From contig NZ_FCOI02000024.1 of assembly GCF_001544795.2 (NCBI RefSeq), forward strand, positions 44,375-108,374: DNA of 64,000 bases, written 5' to 3'. Every line of letters starts with the position of its first letter. The first letter of the stretch is position 1. A program made the position numbers and the translations under genes. Of the stretch, positions 44,953-53,653 are shown one piece after another. This DNA comes from Caballeronia temeraria. GTDB taxonomy: Bacteria; Pseudomonadota; Gammaproteobacteria; Burkholderiales; Burkholderiaceae. A model generated the notes under the pieces. The model had not been told where the DNA came from. It did no database searches and saw only the letters and a list, made by a program, of their open reading frames with translations.

Positions 44953-46172
44953 TGCAGGCCCGTCCCCTTGAAGGTATTCGCGTCGTCGATTACAGCCATT
45001 TTCTCGCCGGTCCCTATGTCGGGCGCTGCCTTGCCGCGCTCGGCGCCGAGGTGATCAAGGTCGAGCGTCCCGGTAACGGCGATGCGGGCCGCCAGCACGC
45101 GACGATTCTCGACGACCAGCAAAGCGCTTACTTCCTGCAGCTCAATATGGGCAAGCGCGGTGTGAGCGTCAACATGAAGGACCCGCGCGGTAAGGCCCTC
45201 ATGGAGCGCCTTTGCGATTCGGCGGATGTGTTCATCGAGAACTATCGGCCCGGGGCGCTGGACAAGCTCGGCCTCGGCTATGCCGCGTTGTCCGAACGCA
45301 ATCCTGGACTGGTCTATTGCTCGATCTCGGCCTACGGCCACACAGGGCCCGATGCGCATCGCGCGGGCTTCGGGCTGATTGCCGAAGCGAAGAGCGGCAT
45401 CATGCAGATGATCGGCAATCCCGGCGAACCGCCGCCGCTCATGCGCATATCGCTCGGCGACATGTACACCGGCATCCACGCGGTCGCCGCGATCAACGCG
45501 GCTCTGCTTGGACGCGTGAAGAGCGGACGCGGCCAACATATCGACATGGCGCTGTACGATACGCTGTTCTCGATGCACGAGTACGCCGTCCAGTGCTACA
45601 CGATGCAGGGCGTGGTGCCCGAGCAGACCGGCCACGACATGCCGACGTCGACGCTGTACGGCGTGTTCCGCGCCTCGGACGGCGATCTCGTCATTGCCGC
45701 GCAAGTCGACGATTCATGGAAGCGCTTCGCCTCGGCCGTGGAGCAGAACGGCGGCCCCGCCGGCTTCGCCGCCGATACGCGCTTCCACAGCCTAAACGGA
45801 CGCAACGCTCATCGCGAGACCATTCTGGGGATTGTGAAACCGTGGGTGGCTGGCCGCCGTGTGGCCGATGTGCTGGCGATGCTCGACAGCGTCGACGTTC
45901 CTTGCGCCAAAGTGCAACGCATCGATGAAGTCGTGGCCGATCCGCAGATCGTCGCGCGCGGTATGGTGATTGAACAGGAGCATCCGCGTTTCGGCACGCT
46001 GCGGTTGCCGAATCTGCCGTTCCGATTCTCTGACTGCGATACGTCGATTCGCGAGGTTGGGCCCGATCTCGGTCAGCACAATGCCGAAGTCGCGGAGTCC
46101 CTCGGCTTTAGCGCCGCCGAAATCGATGCGATGCAGACCGACGGCGTGCTGTTCTCGAAGCCGGGGGCATGA
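44952..46172 (+). CDS. CaiB/BaiF family III CoA-transferase
   Basis: A 406-residue class III CoA-transferase. VVDYSHFLAGPYVGRCLAALGAEVIKVE at the N-terminus and the catalytic Asp in SLGDMYTGIHA are diagnostic. It moves CoA between carboxylic acids, often activating a dicarboxylic or hydroxy acid without ATP. Linked by overlaps to the MaoC gene before and the AroE-like gene after. Confidence 0.9.
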   Translation: MQARPLEGIRVVDYSHFLAGPYVGRCLAALGAEVIKVERPGNGDAGRQHATILDDQQSAYFLQLNMGKRGVSVNMKDPRGKALMERLCDSADVFIENYRPGALDKLGLGYAALSERNPGLVYCSISAYGHTGPDAHRAGFGLIAEAKSGIMQMIGNPGEPPPLMRISLGDMYTGIHAVAAINAALLGRVKSGRGQHIDMALYDTLFSMHEYAVQCYTMQGVVPEQTGHDMPTSTLYGVFRASDGDLVIAAQVDDSWKRFASAVEQNGGPAGFAADTRFHSLNGRNAHRETILGIVKPWVAGRRVADVLAMLDSVDVPCAKVQRIDEVVADPQIVARGMVIEQEHPRFGTLRLPNLPFRFSDCDTSIREVGPDLGQHNAEVAESLGFSAAEIDAMQTDGVLFSKPGA

Positions 46173-47005
46173 TGAGCGATGAGTACGCGGTCATTGGTAA
46201 TCCCATCGGACACACAAAATCGCCCCTGATTCATGGTCTTTTCGCAAAAGAGACCGGACAGGATATGAGCTATATCTCGATTGAAGGGCCGGTCGAGCCC
46301 GACGGTGCGTTCGCTGATACGGTTCGAAGCTTTATCGCCGCGGGTGGGCGCGGTATGAACGTCACCGCGCCTTTCAAGCTCAAGGCGTTCGCCCTATCCG
46401 ATGAACGCAGCGAACGAGCAGCGCTCGCCGGCGCTGTCAACGCGATGAAGTTCGAAAACGGCCGCATCGTCGCCGAAAACTTCGATGGCGTCGGTCTCGT
46501 GCGCGACATCGAAGTCAACTTGCATCAGCCGATGGCAGCCAAGCGCGTGCTGATCCTCGGCGCGGGCGGCGCGGTGCGTGGCGCGTTGTTGCCGTTCATC
46601 GCGGCGCGGCCCGCGGAACTCGTCGTCGCTAACCGGCACGTGGAGAAAGCCGAGGCGCTTGTCGAACAAGTTGCGGCAGGCGGATCGCTCACCGCCTGCG
46701 GCTATGCGGAACTGGCGGCCATGGGGCAGTTCGATCTCGTCGTGAATGCGACTTCTGCCAGCCTGACCGGTGAACTGCCGCCGGTGCCGGCGAGTGTCTT
46801 CAGCGCGCGCGGCGCGGCTTACGAACTCGCCTACGGGAAAGGGCTCACGCCTTTTCTGCGGCTCGCGCGAGAAGCGGGTGTGCAGGGTGTCGCGGATGGC
46901 GTCGGCATGCTGGTCGAACAGGCCGCCGAAGCGTTTGCCTGGTGGCGGGGCATTCGTCCGCAGACGCGCGCGCTCATCGACCGGCTGACCATTCCGCTCG
47001 AATAA
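46169..47005 (+). CDS. Shikimate dehydrogenase-like protein (AroE family), first copy
   Basis: A 278-residue AroE-family oxidoreductase. Visible: the substrate motif GMNVTAPFKLKAF with catalytic Lys, catalytic Asp in ENFDGVGLV, the nucleotide loop GAGGAVRGAL, and NRHVEKAE, whose Asn-Arg favours NADP. The canonical NTDxxG motif reads NFDGVG. ATGATG at the start; the first overlaps the CoA-transferase stop. A catabolic dehydrogenase for shikimate, quinate or a related cyclic hydroxy acid is more likely than the biosynthetic enzyme, given its operon. Confidence 0.86.
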   Translation: MMSDEYAVIGNPIGHTKSPLIHGLFAKETGQDMSYISIEGPVEPDGAFADTVRSFIAAGGRGMNVTAPFKLKAFALSDERSERAALAGAVNAMKFENGRIVAENFDGVGLVRDIEVNLHQPMAAKRVLILGAGGAVRGALLPFIAARPAELVVANRHVEKAEALVEQVAAGGSLTACGYAELAAMGQFDLVVNATSASLTGELPPVPASVFSARGAAYELAYGKGLTPFLRLAREAGVQGVADGVGMLVEQAAEAFAWWRGIRPQTRALIDRLTIPLE

Positions 47006-47024
47006 AAAACAGGAGACGCAGCAG

Positions 47025-47813
47025 ATGGAGGCCGCGCAATATCGTTACTGCCGCTACGAAGTCGAAGGGCCGCTGCTCACGCTCACCATCGACCGGCCTG
47101 AAGTACTCAACGCGCTTCATCCCGATGCGCACCGCGAACTCGCCGACGCATTTGACCGTTACGCGGCGGATCCTGCATTGCGCGTGGCCATTGTGACAGG
47201 CGCGGGCACGCGTGCGTTCTGCGTCGGTACGGACCTGAAGGCGCTGGACGCCACGGGCGACCACACCAAGCCCGCGACTGGTTTCGCAGGCATCACGCAC
47301 CGCTTCGACTTATGGAAGCCGCTGATCGCCGCGGTGAATGGCCTGTGCCTGGGTGGCGGCATGGAGATTCTCGCGGCATGCGATCTCGCGGTCGTGGCGG
47401 ATCACGCGCAGTTCGGCCTGCCCGAGCCGCGCGTGGGTCTTGCTGCGCTGGGCGGCGGTCTGCTACAGCGCCTGCCGAGACAGATCGGCATGAAGGACGC
47501 CATGGCGCTTGTGCTGACCGCGAAGCGCATTTCCGCCGACGAAGCGAAGCGCATTGGCCTGATCAACGAGATTGTGACGGCGGCTGGATTGATGAATCGG
47601 GCAAGGGCGCTTGCCGACGAGATTCTTGCGTGCGCGCCGCTCGCCATTCAGGCGTCGAAGCAGGTCATGCTGATGAGCCTGACGCAGCCGGACCTTGCCT
47701 CCGCGATGCACGAAGACTATCCGGCCGCGCAACGCATGGTCACCAGCGACGACGCTCGCGAGGGCCCGAAGGCATTCGCCGAAAAGCGCCCGCCGAACTG
47801 GACCGGCCACTAG
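47025..47813 (+). CDS. Enoyl-CoA hydratase/isomerase family protein
   Basis: A 262-residue crotonase-fold protein. The oxyanion-hole segment NGLCLGGGMEILAACDLAVV and both usual Glu positions (MEIL and GLPEPRVGLAALGGG) are present, so hydratase activity is plausible. AGGAGA precedes the ATG. Third CoA-ester enzyme in the operon after the CoA-transferase and MaoC hydratase. Confidence 0.88.
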   Translation: MEAAQYRYCRYEVEGPLLTLTIDRPEVLNALHPDAHRELADAFDRYAADPALRVAIVTGAGTRAFCVGTDLKALDATGDHTKPATGFAGITHRFDLWKPLIAAVNGLCLGGGMEILAACDLAVVADHAQFGLPEPRVGLAALGGGLLQRLPRQIGMKDAMALVLTAKRISADEAKRIGLINEIVTAAGLMNRARALADEILACAPLAIQASKQVMLMSLTQPDLASAMHEDYPAAQRMVTSDDAREGPKAFAEKRPPNWTGH

Positions 47814-47880
47814 CGCGAAAGCGATACCGATTCCTTCATCGAACCGCTCGAAGAAGCGGGCCGACACTATCAGGAGACGT

Positions 47881-49200
47881 ATGACGCCGCAAGAACACAT
47901 GCTGGACGGCAACGCCGCCGTTCGCGCACAGCATTCCGACGAGAAGCGGATGGCAAACCGCGCCGCGATCAGCAGCATTGCTGGTTCCGCGCTTGAATGG
48001 CTGGATTTCGCCGCTTACGGCGCGATTGCGGCCACGGTCCTGCCGCAGTTGTTTTTCTCCAGTACCGATCCGACCACCGCCGCGCTCGCCGCGTTCGCGA
48101 CCTTCTCCGTAGGTTTTGTGGCAAGGCCACTCGGCGGACTGATCTGCGGATACCTGGGGGACCGTGTCGGCCGGCGCAACATGCTGGTCTTCACATTTCT
48201 GCTGATGGGCATTTGCTCTTTTCTGATTGGCGTGCTGCCCACGTACGCGTCCATCGGCGTGCTGGCACCGGTGGCACTCGTGACATTGCGCTTCATGCAG
48301 GGCTTCGCGCTTGGCGGCGAAGTCACCGGCAGTCAGTTGCTCACGATGGAGCATGCACCGAAGAACCGGCGCGGTTTCTATAGCTCGTTCATTGCGATGG
48401 GCTCGCCGCTCGCGCAGGTGCTTGCGAATGCGGTGCTCTTCACCGTGGCCGCATTGGTCACCAACGAACAGTTCCTGCGCTTCGGCTGGCGCATTCCGTT
48501 TCTCTTCAGCTTCCTGCTGGTGGCGATCGGCCTGTTTATCCGCATGCGAATCTCCGAGACGCCCGCATTCGAGGCGCAAAGGAAACAAAAGCGCACCGGG
48601 CGGGTGGAGGCGACGCCGGGCTTCGGCAAGCATGGCGGCACGATTCTGCGCCTCATGATGGTCTGGGCCGCCGTGTCGATTGCGTACTTTATCGCGACCG
48701 TGTTCATTCTTTCGTATGTGACCAGCAAGCTCGGCGTGTCGAAGCAGACCGCGTTCGCGGTCCTGATCGTCGCGCATCTCTGCTCGATGATCGCGATGGG
48801 CGTCGGCGGCGCATTGTGCGACCGCATGGGCCGCCGTCGCGCCATGCTGATCGGCTCGCGCTCGATGCTGGCCGCGTTCGTCGTGTTCTTTCCGTTGATC
48901 CTGAGCGGACACATTCTGCTGATTGGCCTTGCCATCGTTTTCCTACTGTGCGCGGCGCAATTCCATGCCGGCGTGCAGCCTGCGTATTTCGCGGAAGCCT
49001 TTCCAACGGAATTCCGTTATCGCGGGTCCGCCGTCGCGTACAACCTCGCTGTCGTCATCGGCAGCAGCGCGCCGTTCGCCGCGACACTGATTCAGGCACA
49101 TACGGCCGGCGCGACATGGCCGATCGTTGCGCTCGGCGTCGTCTTCAATCTGATTTCGATGTGGGCGATTCACGCCGGCGCAGAATGCTACGGAGAGTAA
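47881..49200 (+). CDS. MFS transporter, MHS-like
   Basis: A 439-residue, 12-helix symporter. SALEWLDFAAYGAIA replaces the common LEWYDFFLY at helix 1, so it is a somewhat divergent MHS member; GYLGDRVGRRNML marks loop 2-3. AGGAGACGT precedes the ATG. Embedded in the operon, it should bring in the pathway substrate. Confidence 0.88.
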   Translation: MTPQEHMLDGNAAVRAQHSDEKRMANRAAISSIAGSALEWLDFAAYGAIAATVLPQLFFSSTDPTTAALAAFATFSVGFVARPLGGLICGYLGDRVGRRNMLVFTFLLMGICSFLIGVLPTYASIGVLAPVALVTLRFMQGFALGGEVTGSQLLTMEHAPKNRRGFYSSFIAMGSPLAQVLANAVLFTVAALVTNEQFLRFGWRIPFLFSFLLVAIGLFIRMRISETPAFEAQRKQKRTGRVEATPGFGKHGGTILRLMMVWAAVSIAYFIATVFILSYVTSKLGVSKQTAFAVLIVAHLCSMIAMGVGGALCDRMGRRRAMLIGSRSMLAAFVVFFPLILSGHILLIGLAIVFLLCAAQFHAGVQPAYFAEAFPTEFRYRGSAVAYNLAVVIGSSAPFAATLIQAHTAGATWPIVALGVVFNLISMWAIHAGAECYGE

Positions 49201-49201
49201 C

Positions 49202-50257
49202 TTGGAAAAGACCCGTATTGCAGTAGCAGGGGCGGGTTACATCGGCCTCGAACATATTCGTGTTATCCGGGAGAGCCCGAACTGTGCGCTGTCGGCAGTG
49301 GTCGACCCATCGGACGCGGCAGGCCTTGTCGCCGCGAAGGCAAGCGTGCCGCACTACCGCTCCCTCGATGAACTCTTCGAGAAGGATCGTCCCAGCGGCG
49401 TGGTGCTGGCGACTCCGAACGCCCTGCATGTGGAGCACGCCCGCCTGTGCATGGAGGCCGGCGTGCCGATGCTGCTGGAGAAACCCGTCGCGCCCACCGT
49501 CGAGGAGGCGGAGCAACTCGTCGCCGATGTCGAACGTCATGGCGCGCAGGTGCTGATTGGCCACCATCGCGCGCACAGTCCGATCATGGCGCGCGCGAAG
49601 CAGATCATCGACGAAGGAAGGCTTGGTCCGCTCGTCGCCGTGTTGGGCAGCGCCATGTTCTTCAAGCCCGATCACTATTTCGACGACGCACCCTGGCGCC
49701 GCCAGCCCGGCGCCGGACCGATTCTGCTCAACATGATTCACGAAATCCACAATCTGCGAATGTTATGCGGCGACATCGTGGCGGTGCAGGCGTTTTCATC
49801 GAATGCGACGCGCGGTCTCCAGGTTGAGGACACCGTGGCCATCAGTCTGCGTTTCGCGAACGGCGCGTTGGGCACGTTTCTGCTGTCCGATACTGCGGCC
49901 AGTGCACGGAGCTGGGAGCAGACCTCGCAGGAGAACAAGGCTTATCCGTCGTACGCCGACGAAGACTGCTACGCGATTGCCGGGACATTCGGCTCGCTGT
50001 CCATTCCGACTATGCGGCTGAAGACTTACGGCCGAGCCGAGGATCGATCGTGGTGGAAGCCTTTTGACGTTAACGTGGCTGACTTGGCGCGCGACGACCC
50101 GCTCAAACATCAGATGGAGCATTTCGGGCAGGTGGTGCGCGGCGAAGCCAAACCGATCGTCACGGCGCACGACGGCCTGCAGAACCTGCGCATTACCGAG
50201 GCGATCGTGAAGGCCGCGAAGACCGGCTCGGTGGTCGAGACAGCGCCGGCGAATTGA
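49202..50257 (+). CDS. Gfo/Idh/MocA-family oxidoreductase
   Basis: A 351-residue NAD(P)-dependent dehydrogenase. GAGYIGLEH at the N-terminus binds the cofactor, EKPVAPT supplies the conserved Lys, and the GPILLNMIHEIHNLRMLCG helix holds the catalytic His. Family members oxidise inositol, sugars and cyclic polyols. The start is TTG, one base after the transporter stop codon, with GGAGAG upstream; no ATG fits. It could oxidise a ring hydroxyl of the imported compound. Confidence 0.87.
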   Translation: MEKTRIAVAGAGYIGLEHIRVIRESPNCALSAVVDPSDAAGLVAAKASVPHYRSLDELFEKDRPSGVVLATPNALHVEHARLCMEAGVPMLLEKPVAPTVEEAEQLVADVERHGAQVLIGHHRAHSPIMARAKQIIDEGRLGPLVAVLGSAMFFKPDHYFDDAPWRRQPGAGPILLNMIHEIHNLRMLCGDIVAVQAFSSNATRGLQVEDTVAISLRFANGALGTFLLSDTAASARSWEQTSQENKAYPSYADEDCYAIAGTFGSLSIPTMRLKTYGRAEDRSWWKPFDVNVADLARDDPLKHQMEHFGQVVRGEAKPIVTAHDGLQNLRITEAIVKAAKTGSVVETAPAN

Positions 50258-50293
50258 ATATCAACAAATTGCACTACTACACTGGACGGAAAG

Positions 50294-50731
50294 ATGAAAT
50301 CGTTTCTCATGCTGCATGGCGTCAATCACAACATGTTCGGTAAGCGGGATCCGATTCAATACGGCACAGCCACGCTCGCCGATATTGATGCGCAATTGCA
50401 GGCGCTCGCGAAGGAACTCGGTGTCACGGTCGAAAGCTACCAGACCAACAGCGAAGGCGACATGTGCGAGCGCATTCATCAGGCGTTCAGCGACAAGGTC
50501 GATGGCGTGCTCATCAATGCGGGCGCGTGGACGCATTACAGCTACGGCATCCGCGACGCGCTCGCCATTTTGACCGTGCCCGTCGTAGAGATTCATATGT
50601 CGAACATCCACGCGCGTGAAGCGTTCCGGCATCAGTCGGTGTTCGCGGAAATCGTGAAGGGGCAGATTTGCGGCTTCGGTATCGAAAGCTACTCGCTCGG
50701 GCTGCGAGCGGCGGTGTCTGCTGCCGCCTGA
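50294..50731 (+). CDS. aroQ: Type II 3-dehydroquinate dehydratase-like protein
   Basis: A 145-residue AroQ-family protein, full length. Residues matching the Mycobacterium tuberculosis active site are all present at nearly the same numbers: Asn11, Arg18, Tyr23, Asn75, His101 and Arg108. The usual NGPNLNxLG start is altered to HGVNHNMFG, so substrate contacts may differ. Dehydration of 3-dehydroquinate, or of a close analogue, to a dehydroshikimate-type enone would fit the AroE-like and TIM-barrel genes around it. Confidence 0.86.
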   Translation: MKSFLMLHGVNHNMFGKRDPIQYGTATLADIDAQLQALAKELGVTVESYQTNSEGDMCERIHQAFSDKVDGVLINAGAWTHYSYGIRDALAILTVPVVEIHMSNIHAREAFRHQSVFAEIVKGQICGFGIESYSLGLRAAVSAAA

Positions 50732-50767
50732 CAGTCGGGGCCGGGCCGGATTCACGCGGAGACGGCG

Positions 50768-51676
50768 ATGATCATAGGCAACGAGCAGGAAGTCACGCGC
50801 GCTGTACTCGACGAACTCGCGCATGCGCCGGACGCGCGGTTTCGGGAAATCATGTCGGCGGTGGTCCGTCATCTGCACAATCTGGCGCGTGAAGTGCGGC
50901 TGACGGAAGCGGAGTTTCATCATGCCTGCGCCATCGTGGCGAAGCTCGGGCAACTGAGCACGGCTTCGCATAACGAGGTGGTGCTCACGGCAGGATCGCT
51001 TGGGCTGTCGACGCTGATCTGCCTGCTCAACAACGGTCAGGACGGTCAGACGGAAACCACCGCCAATCTGATGGGCCCGTTCTGGCGCATGAATTCGCCG
51101 CGCACCAACAACGGCGGCTCTATCGTGCGTTCGCCGACGCGCGGCATGCCTATCTTCGTGAACGCCTGGATACACGATAGGTTCGGGCAGCCCGTCGAAG
51201 ATGCGCAAGTCGACGTGTGGCATACGTCCGCCGACGGGCGCTATGAAAACCAGGACCCGGAGCAGGCGGACATGAACCTGCGTGGCACCTTCACGACCGA
51301 TGCACAGGGGCATGTCTGGTTTCGCAGCGTGAAGCCCGCCGGCTATCCGATTCCGGCGTCGGGCGTGGCAGGCGCGCTGTTGGCGGCGCAGGGCCGTCAT
51401 GCGCTTCGCCCGGCCCATATTCATTTCATGATTTTCAAGCCCGGTTTCAAGACGCAGTTCTCGCAGGTCTATTCGAGCGACGATCCGCATCTGGAAACGG
51501 ACGCTCAGTTCGGCGTGACGCGCGCCCTCGTCGGCCACTACGTGCTCCACGAAAACGAAGCCGCGCCGGATGCGGACATCGAAGGCCCGTGGTATTCGCT
51601 CGATCATCACTTCGTGATCGAAGCAGGGGAAGCGCGTCTGCCGAAGCCGCCGATCACCGGCAAAGCGACGAATTGA
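50768..51676 (+). CDS. Intradiol dioxygenase, hydroxyquinol 1,2-dioxygenase type
   Basis: A 302-residue catechol-type intradiol dioxygenase with the N-terminal dimerisation helices (about 1-95) and a catalytic beta sandwich. GPFWRMNSPRTNNGGSIVRSP is the hydroxyquinol-dioxygenase version of this region. The Fe(III) ligands are Tyr159, Tyr193, His217 and His219. Hydroxyquinol is cleaved to maleylacetate; no maleylacetate reductase lies in the window. GGAGACGG precedes the ATG. Confidence 0.9.
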   Translation: MIIGNEQEVTRAVLDELAHAPDARFREIMSAVVRHLHNLAREVRLTEAEFHHACAIVAKLGQLSTASHNEVVLTAGSLGLSTLICLLNNGQDGQTETTANLMGPFWRMNSPRTNNGGSIVRSPTRGMPIFVNAWIHDRFGQPVEDAQVDVWHTSADGRYENQDPEQADMNLRGTFTTDAQGHVWFRSVKPAGYPIPASGVAGALLAAQGRHALRPAHIHFMIFKPGFKTQFSQVYSSDDPHLETDAQFGVTRALVGHYVLHENEAAPDADIEGPWYSLDHHFVIEAGEARLPKPPITGKATN

Positions 51677-51692
51677 ATATAGGACTCATGCC

Positions 51693-51911
51693 ATGCCCAT
51701 CGCATTGATCAAGATTCTCGAAGGACGCAGCATCGAAAAGAAGCGCAAGCTGATCGAGAGCGTATCGATTGCAATGTCGGAGAGCCTCGATATGCCGATC
51801 GACGCGGTCCGCGTCGTGGTCGAAGAGGTGCCGCCGGAATTGTGGGGACGGGGCGGCCGAACCGTCGCCGACCAGATTGTCGACGGTTCGGTCGCGCCAC
51901 CAAGGTTCTGA
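51693..51911 (+). CDS. 4-oxalocrotonate tautomerase-family protein
   Basis: A 72-residue tautomerase with the catalytic Pro exposed after Met removal (MPIALIKILEGRS) and family features such as EKKRKLIESV and VRVVVEEVPPELWG. It interconverts enol and keto forms of ring-cleavage or oxo-acid intermediates. It follows the dioxygenase by 16 bases and ends the plus-strand operon; the next gene converges. Confidence 0.85.
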   Translation: MPIALIKILEGRSIEKKRKLIESVSIAMSESLDMPIDAVRVVVEEVPPELWGRGGRTVADQIVDGSVAPPRF

Positions 51912-51933
51912 AGCGGAACGCAGGCGCGCGGGT

Positions 51934-52713
51934 CTACGCTTCGGCCCAGGCGCGGCGCAGGAAGGCCGTGCTCTCGCGCATCGAGGTGAGCGGATCTGAC
52001 TTGAATCCGCACTCGCTGCTGAGCAGGCCCGGATAGCCTGCAGCCTTGAGGTGACCGAAAAGCGCCGGGTAGTCGTATGCGCCGGTGCCGGGGTTGAGCC
52101 GTTGCGTATCCGCGAGATGCACATGCGCGAGCCACGCGCCATGTGCGTGAACTTCGCTCAGTGGCTCGGCTTCCTCGTCCATGTGGTAGAAGTCGGCAAG
52201 TGTGCGTACTTCCGGACGGTTCAGCATCCTGGCGAGCCGCGCGCCATCGGCGACGCTGTTGACGAGTGTCGACTCCTTGCGGTTCAGCGGTTCGATCACG
52301 AGGGTCGTGCCGCAACCGCGCAGTGCGTCGGCACACCACTCCAGCGCGCGAAGGAAGTCGTCTTCCGCGTCGCGTTGCGTCCAGCCATCGGGGATATTGC
52401 GCGTCCAGCCGCTGCCCAGCACGACCACGCGTGCCTTCGCCATCGCGAGCAACTGCACCACGCGTTCGAAGTAGGCGCGGTTGCGTGCATCGTCAGTGTC
52501 CGGCCCAACGAGCCGGAAGTCATGCGGAAACAGATAGCTGAATGCGAGCGCGGGCAGGGGCAGCGCTTCAATCAGCGATTTCGCTCGCGCAAACGCGGTA
52601 TCGTCCTCGATACCGAGCGGTACGAGTTGCGCCTCGATATAGTTGAGCCCCGCCTGAAGCATGAACGGCGCATGATGCAGCGGCCCGCACCAGCCGAACA
52701 GAGGTGTGGTCAT
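51934..52713 (-). CDS. Sugar phosphate isomerase/epimerase-type TIM barrel
   Basis: A 259-residue xylose isomerase-like barrel. Metal ligands can be placed at Glu in LVIEPLNRKE, Asp/His in LADFYHMDEE, His in HVHLADTQR and Glu in LSSECGFK. This resembles hydroxypyruvate isomerase, ketose 3-epimerase and some 3-dehydroshikimate dehydratases. It starts within the stop codon of the second AroE-like gene (ATGA at 52710), so the pair is coexpressed. A dehydratase or epimerase acting on an AroE product is an attractive but unproved role. Confidence 0.83.
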   Translation of the reverse strand: MTTPLFGWCGPLHHAPFMLQAGLNYIEAQLVPLGIEDDTAFARAKSLIEALPLPALAFSYLFPHDFRLVGPDTDDARNRAYFERVVQLLAMAKARVVVLGSGWTRNIPDGWTQRDAEDDFLRALEWCADALRGCGTTLVIEPLNRKESTLVNSVADGARLARMLNRPEVRTLADFYHMDEEAEPLSEVHAHGAWLAHVHLADTQRLNPGTGAYDYPALFGHLKAAGYPGLLSSECGFKSDPLTSMRESTAFLRRAWAEA

Positions 52714-53573
52714 TGTCGGATCGTGATCAGGAGATGAATCAGTATTTCAGCGTTGCGAGCGAGCGCAGAACGTCGGGCGTCGTCGTCGGAAAGCCGAAAA
52801 AATTCGAGGTAGGCGGGTATCTGCTCGAACAACATGTCGGAGCCAACCTGGAAGCGGCAGCCGCGCGCCTGCACGGCCTTGAGGAAAGCGGTCATCTCGG
52901 TTTTCATTACGACTTCGCCGACGAAGGTCTCGGGCGAAACGCGTGTGACGTCGACGGGCAGCGGATCGCCTTCGTTCATGCCCATTGGCGTTGCGTTGAC
53001 CAGAAGATCGTAGCCCGCCGGGTCATTGCTGCCAGTGCTCAGTACGGGCCGGGGATAGTGCGTCGCGAGCCGGTCCCGCAGTCCTTGCGCGGCTTCGGGT
53101 CGGGCGTCGAAGAGCCCAAGCGATGCGACGCCCGCTGCCGCCAGCGAAGCCGCGATGGCCGAGCCGACGCCTCCTGCGCCGACCACAAGCGCCCGTGCGC
53201 CTTCGAGTTGGCAGCCCTTGCGTCGCACACCGCGCACAAAGCCTTCGCCGTCGAACATGTCACCGACGAGGCTTCCGTCCTTTGCGCAGCGCACGGCATT
53301 GCAGGAACCGGAGATTTTCACGGCAGGCGACACTTCGTCGAGCAATCCGGCGGTCGTGATCTTGTGGGGCATTGTGATGAGCGCTCCACGGATATTCTCA
53401 AGCGTGAAAACCGATTGCAGGAAGGCAGGGAAGGGCTCCGGGCGGCATCCCATCGGGACGACCACCGCATCGATGCCGGCACGCTCGAAGTAAGGGTTGT
53501 AGATCATCGGCGCCTTGAACGAATGTGTCGGGAAACCGATGTGGGCGACAATGGCGCTATTGCCGGTGATCAT
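52710..53573 (-). CDS. Shikimate dehydrogenase-like protein (AroE family), second copy
   Basis: A 287-residue AroE-family protein. The substrate motif reads GALITMPHKITT (catalytic Lys), the catalytic Asp lies in GDMFDGEGF, and the cofactor loop is GAGGVGSAI, followed by LFDARPE. The Asp after the second strand, where NADP enzymes have Asn-Arg, predicts NAD use, as in quinate/shikimate catabolic dehydrogenases. GGAG lies eight bases before ATG 53573. It differs clearly from the first copy at 46169. Confidence 0.85.
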   Translation of the reverse strand: MITGNSAIVAHIGFPTHSFKAPMIYNPYFERAGIDAVVVPMGCRPEPFPAFLQSVFTLENIRGALITMPHKITTAGLLDEVSPAVKISGSCNAVRCAKDGSLVGDMFDGEGFVRGVRRKGCQLEGARALVVGAGGVGSAIAASLAAAGVASLGLFDARPEAAQGLRDRLATHYPRPVLSTGSNDPAGYDLLVNATPMGMNEGDPLPVDVTRVSPETFVGEVVMKTEMTAFLKAVQARGCRFQVGSDMLFEQIPAYLEFFRLSDDDARRSALARNAEILIHLLITIRQ

Positions 53574-53653
53574 GCGTGTCTCCAGATAACGCGGGAACAA
53601 AAAGCTGCGCGGCGGGCACTCCGTTGAGCGGCCCGCCTGAATGGATCGACCGA

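Noticed and set aside
50261..51610. 449-codon minus-strand frame opposite aroQ and the dioxygenase
   Set aside because: Shadow with Arg/His-rich composition; both plus-strand genes show intact active sites.
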